Below are positions 61,390-64,000 of a stretch of 64,000 nucleotides of DNA, piece by piece. Origin of the DNA: Zeus faber (taxonomy: Eukaryota > Chordata > Actinopteri > Zeiformes > Zeidae). Position 1 is the first letter of the stretch; each line of letters opens with the position of its first letter. The stretch spans positions 10,499,365 to 10,563,364 of the forward strand of contig OY482855.1 in the NCBI GenBank assembly GCA_960531495.1. The letters run 5' to 3'. Both the position numbers and the translations under genes were made by a program. The notes under the pieces were generated by a model, which worked only from the letters and a program-made list of their open reading frames with translations, searched no databases and was not told the DNA's origin.

Positions 61390-62310
61390 GTTCGTTGTTC
61401 TTTATGGCACTTAACGGAGCGCAGGTACGCAAAGGGTGAGCTTCTGGGGAGCAGGGGAGTGGGGATGGGGGATGAAATAAAAGGATATAATGGTTTATTG
61501 GGGAGGCAGAGAAGGAGAGGAAATGAGAGGGGAGCGGTGCTAAATGAGAGGGCGAGGGTGGAGGCGTGGGTGGCTGAGGACGGAGAGAGTGGAAACGGGG
61601 AAATCCAGGCTTTACCTCCCAGGAGCCACGGCGGGGAGGGGTGGAGGGGTGGAAGAGGAGAGGAGAGAGGAAGAGCGGGACAGCGGGTGCAGAGATGGAT
61701 GCGAGCGAGATGGAGGGCAGGGGGGGGCGGAGATCGAGAGCGCGTAGAAGGTGAAGGGGTGGAGCGCTGGAGGGGGTGCTGGGGCCTGCAGCTGGCTGTA
61801 TCTACTGCTCGGAGAGGGTCATCGAGTCCCTTGTCGTCTCCGCTGGCGCACAGTGACTTCCATGCTCTGCCACCGCCACCAGCACCATTCCCTCCTACTC
61901 CAGATACAATGAAAATTGTGTCCTGGAAACAATGCCGTCTGGAGAGACGGAGTGGGACGGCGGTGGAGGCGGAGCACTGTGTCCAGGATGTGATGTCTGG
62001 GTAATGACCAAGGGCAGGCCAAAACCAAGACCTCTGTGTGTCTATGTGGAACCCTTGTCTGTTAGCAAGGGACATCTCTCTGCCTTCAATTGCTTCATTT
62101 GGTGTATTCTTTTATATCTGTCTTTGGATATTTTGTCTCTGAACCACTGTCACTATTTTGAGAAATATTGTAATAAAGGAGGGGATTTTTTTGTGAATCT
62201 ACAAACTTGTTTTCTAAGACTTATGTGCAGTCCAGTAGTTTTACTTTGTTGGATTTATTGCATTTCCAGGTGTTCAACCTGTCCAGTTACACTGCTGTGT
62301 TTCAGGAAAG
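61390..62310. other. Purine-rich then unique stretch without recognised gene
   Basis: 61,440-61,760 is G/A-rich. Open frames on both strands (205 and 230 residues) are low in complexity and have no domain. Nothing else is recognised. Confidence 0.5.
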
Positions 62311-62317
62311 CATTGGA

Positions 62318-62352
62318 TTGGGTTAGGGTTAGGGTTGGGGTTAGGGTTTAGG
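62318..62352. repeat. Short telomere-like (TTAGGG)n tract
   Basis: About five TTAGGG-type units with one GTTGGGG variant and one extra T. Confidence 0.85.
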
Positions 62353-62484
62353 GATCTGGAGCCTTGAGTTTGAGCTTAGAAGTCCACCGGACGTGTTGAT
62401 GTGGTGTACGGGTGCGGCGCGGAGTGCCGTATGTGGCGCTTCCTATAAAATTCATGTTAATCCACTGTTGCAGCTCCACTGGCC

Positions 62485-62680
62485 ACGTCAGCCTTTTGTA
62501 AGACTTTAGTTCCGTGATTCGTCACCATTTTAACGCGTTTTACAATAAAAACGCAGGTTTTGTACGCCGTTATAAAAACCTAAAACGCTGTAGAAAAGTG
62601 CACGTTTTTGCTGAATAAAAGGCGTTAAAATTGTGGCGAATCATGGCGCAACTGGCTTTCAAAAGCCTGACGTTTAAGAC
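62485..62680. mobile_element. Fold-back (MITE-like) inverted repeat
   Basis: The left arm (from about 62488: GTCAGCCTTTTGTAAG, then GTGATTCGTCACCATTTTAA and CAATAAAAACG) pairs imperfectly with the right arm (CGTTTTTGCTGAATAAAAGG, then TTAAAATTGTGGCGAATCA and CAAAAGCCTGACG). The arms are about 75-90 bases around a short centre, typical of a palindromic non-autonomous element. Confidence 0.65.
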
Positions 62681-63009
62681 CATTTTCTGTAGGGTAATGA
62701 GCCCTTCCTTCTGGCAGTAAGTACAAAGTTTCTGTAGCCAATCAGTGAAGAGTAAAGCCTGACCAAAGCACAACATCGATGAAAGGTGCTGCCATTGTTT
62801 GGCTATAGATCTCTGTTGTCTTTATCAGTTGTACAGTACTCACACTCAGAGCATTACAGTATGTGACAGCCAAGAATCCTCTTTTGGAAATTCTCCCTGA
62901 ATGCCATGCAGCATTCACAATCACATTCATGAGGATCCAAATGACTGTGGCCCATGCTACAAACAATTTGTGCAAACATTTTGTCTTACTTTATTGAGTA
63001 TAATTACAT

Positions 63010-63810
63010 TAGATTAATTTCAACTTTACTGTCATTGCACAGAGTACAAATAATGACACAACGAAATGCAGTTTAGCATCTAACCAGAGTGCAAAAAGCA
63101 ACGAAGTGCAAAGTGATTTATTGAATAATTAGAATAAATCGATAAGAGATTGTGCTAGATATGTGCAATAAGAACAGTATTAATAATATGGACCGTATTA
63201 ACAGTAAGAACAGTATGAACAGTATAAACATTTTGAACAGTGGATATGAATATGTAAGATATACTGTATATAGTATACACAGAATGAACATTTACAGCAG
63301 TTGCAAAAATAAATTGTGTCGATAATTACAAGTGTAATGTAGTGGCTATAAGATAATGACGGGTATAAGTACAGGTATACGTAGGTAGTTGGTGAGATAA
63401 GCTTAAGGCAGTTTTTGAGGTAAGTGTAAGTGTAGTACAGAAGTGTGTTGTACCGCTTGTGCTGGACAGGCTCGATGGCAGGGAGTTGGCTGATGCGTTG
63501 GCCAGTTTTCACCACCCTCTCCAGCGCCTTCAAGTCCGAGACAGAGCGGTTGCCGTACCAAATTGTGACGCAGTTGGTGAGGATGCTCTCGATGGTACAG
63601 CGGTAGAAGTTCAAGATCTGAAGAGACCGTCGGACTTTTCTTCAGTCTCCTCAGAAAGAAGAGACGCTGGTGTGCGTTCTTGACCAGGACTGAGGTGTTG
63701 CCACCAGGTACTGGACCTCCTCCCTGTAGGCCGTTGAAGAGGCTTAGAACAAATAAGGAAGGAGGTACATTCTTGAGAACAAAATGCCAGGGAGGTTCAC
63801 AAACAACACA
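63010..63810 (-). mobile_element. CR1/L2-like LINE 3' fragment
   Basis: On the minus strand: AHQRLFFLRRLKKS, then in another frame MNFYRCTIESILTNCVTIWY and DLKALERVVKTGQRI. This is the C-terminal region after reverse transcriptase in L2/CR1-type fish LINEs. The 3' UTR ends near 63,020 in a TTTACTGTCATTGCACA-type stretch. Frameshifts show it is dead. Confidence 0.75.
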
Positions 63811-64000
63811 TAAGAAATGGAAAGAAGACAAAATAATTTAAAATATAGCTGCAGGCAGCAATACTCTGGGTCCAGTTTAGTCGTGTTAGGTACGTATTAC
63901 AGTTTTCCGGGTTCTCTGAAACGCAGCACGTTTTACGGCGCTTACATTGAACTCTGCATCGGCTCCCCCGGTGTGTCGTCTCACGGAGCAACCACTACTA

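Noticed and set aside
61383-62075. 230-residue minus-strand frame and 205-residue + strand frame
   Set aside because: They overlap on opposite strands in purine-rich DNA, are Pro/Ser- or Gly/Arg-rich, and contain no recognisable domain.

Overview
This window is eukaryotic nuclear DNA, almost certainly from a ray-finned (teleost) fish. The grounds are GT-AG introns, two clearly vertebrate genes split into many small exons, very dense dinucleotide microsatellites (CA/TG, CT/GA), and the remains of transposon families typical of fish: a Ty3/Gypsy chromovirus of the Sushi type, Tx1-like and CR1/L2-like LINEs, a LINE with a restriction-like endonuclease, and Tc1/mariner. Most long open frames here are read-through of simple repeats (poly-CV, HT, SL, RE, DGWM) and are not genes.

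Two protein-coding genes can be rebuilt exon by exon. The first, on the + strand at 14,806-25,357, is a type I cytokine receptor with 14 coding exons (696 codons). It has a signal peptide, two cytokine-receptor homology modules (four fibronectin-III-like domains), a transmembrane helix, a Box1 motif and a tyrosine-bearing tail. This matches the common beta subunit for IL-3/IL-5/GM-CSF (csf2rb). The second, on the - strand at 41,124-50,980, is platelet-derived growth factor B (pdgfb) with 7 coding exons (545 codons). It has a signal peptide, a propeptide with a furin-type site, the eight-cysteine growth factor domain and a basic C-terminal tail. Its sixth coding exon (889 nt) inserts about 296 residues between growth factor domain and tail. 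The two genes lie tail to tail about 16 kb apart. Their human counterparts are both on chromosome 22q12-q13, so this looks like conserved linkage.

Layout: 1-7.5 kb, simple repeats, a long pyrimidine tract followed by a long purine tract, a tRNA-like dispersed repeat and a weak candidate terminal exon; 7.5-10.2 kb, a collapsed Ty3/Gypsy element; 10.2-14.6 kb, no recognised gene; 14.7-25.4 kb, csf2rb, with a higher-order minisatellite in intron 2 and LINE fragments in introns 7 and 9; 26.2-32 kb, a minus-strand LINE piece and a decayed Tx1-like LINE; 32.75-32.94 kb, a broken copy of csf2rb exon 9 and its upstream intron; 33.67-35.72 kb, a decayed Tc1/mariner element with both terminal inverted repeats; 36-41 kb, mostly unassigned, with one candidate orphan exon; 41.1-51 kb, pdgfb; 51-64 kb, GC-rich upstream sequence, then simple repeats, two further LINE pieces, a fold-back repeat and a short telomere-like tract.

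The genes act in separate pathways. csf2rb would pair with ligand-specific alpha chains to drive JAK2/STAT5 signalling in blood cells. pdgfb would be a secreted dimeric ligand for PDGF receptors in vessel wall and mesenchyme. No microbial system, CRISPR array or operon is present. The observations most worth checking are the enlarged pdgfb exon, the TG tract abutting the pdgfb exon 2 acceptor, the csf2rb exon pseudo-copy, and several perfect hairpins.
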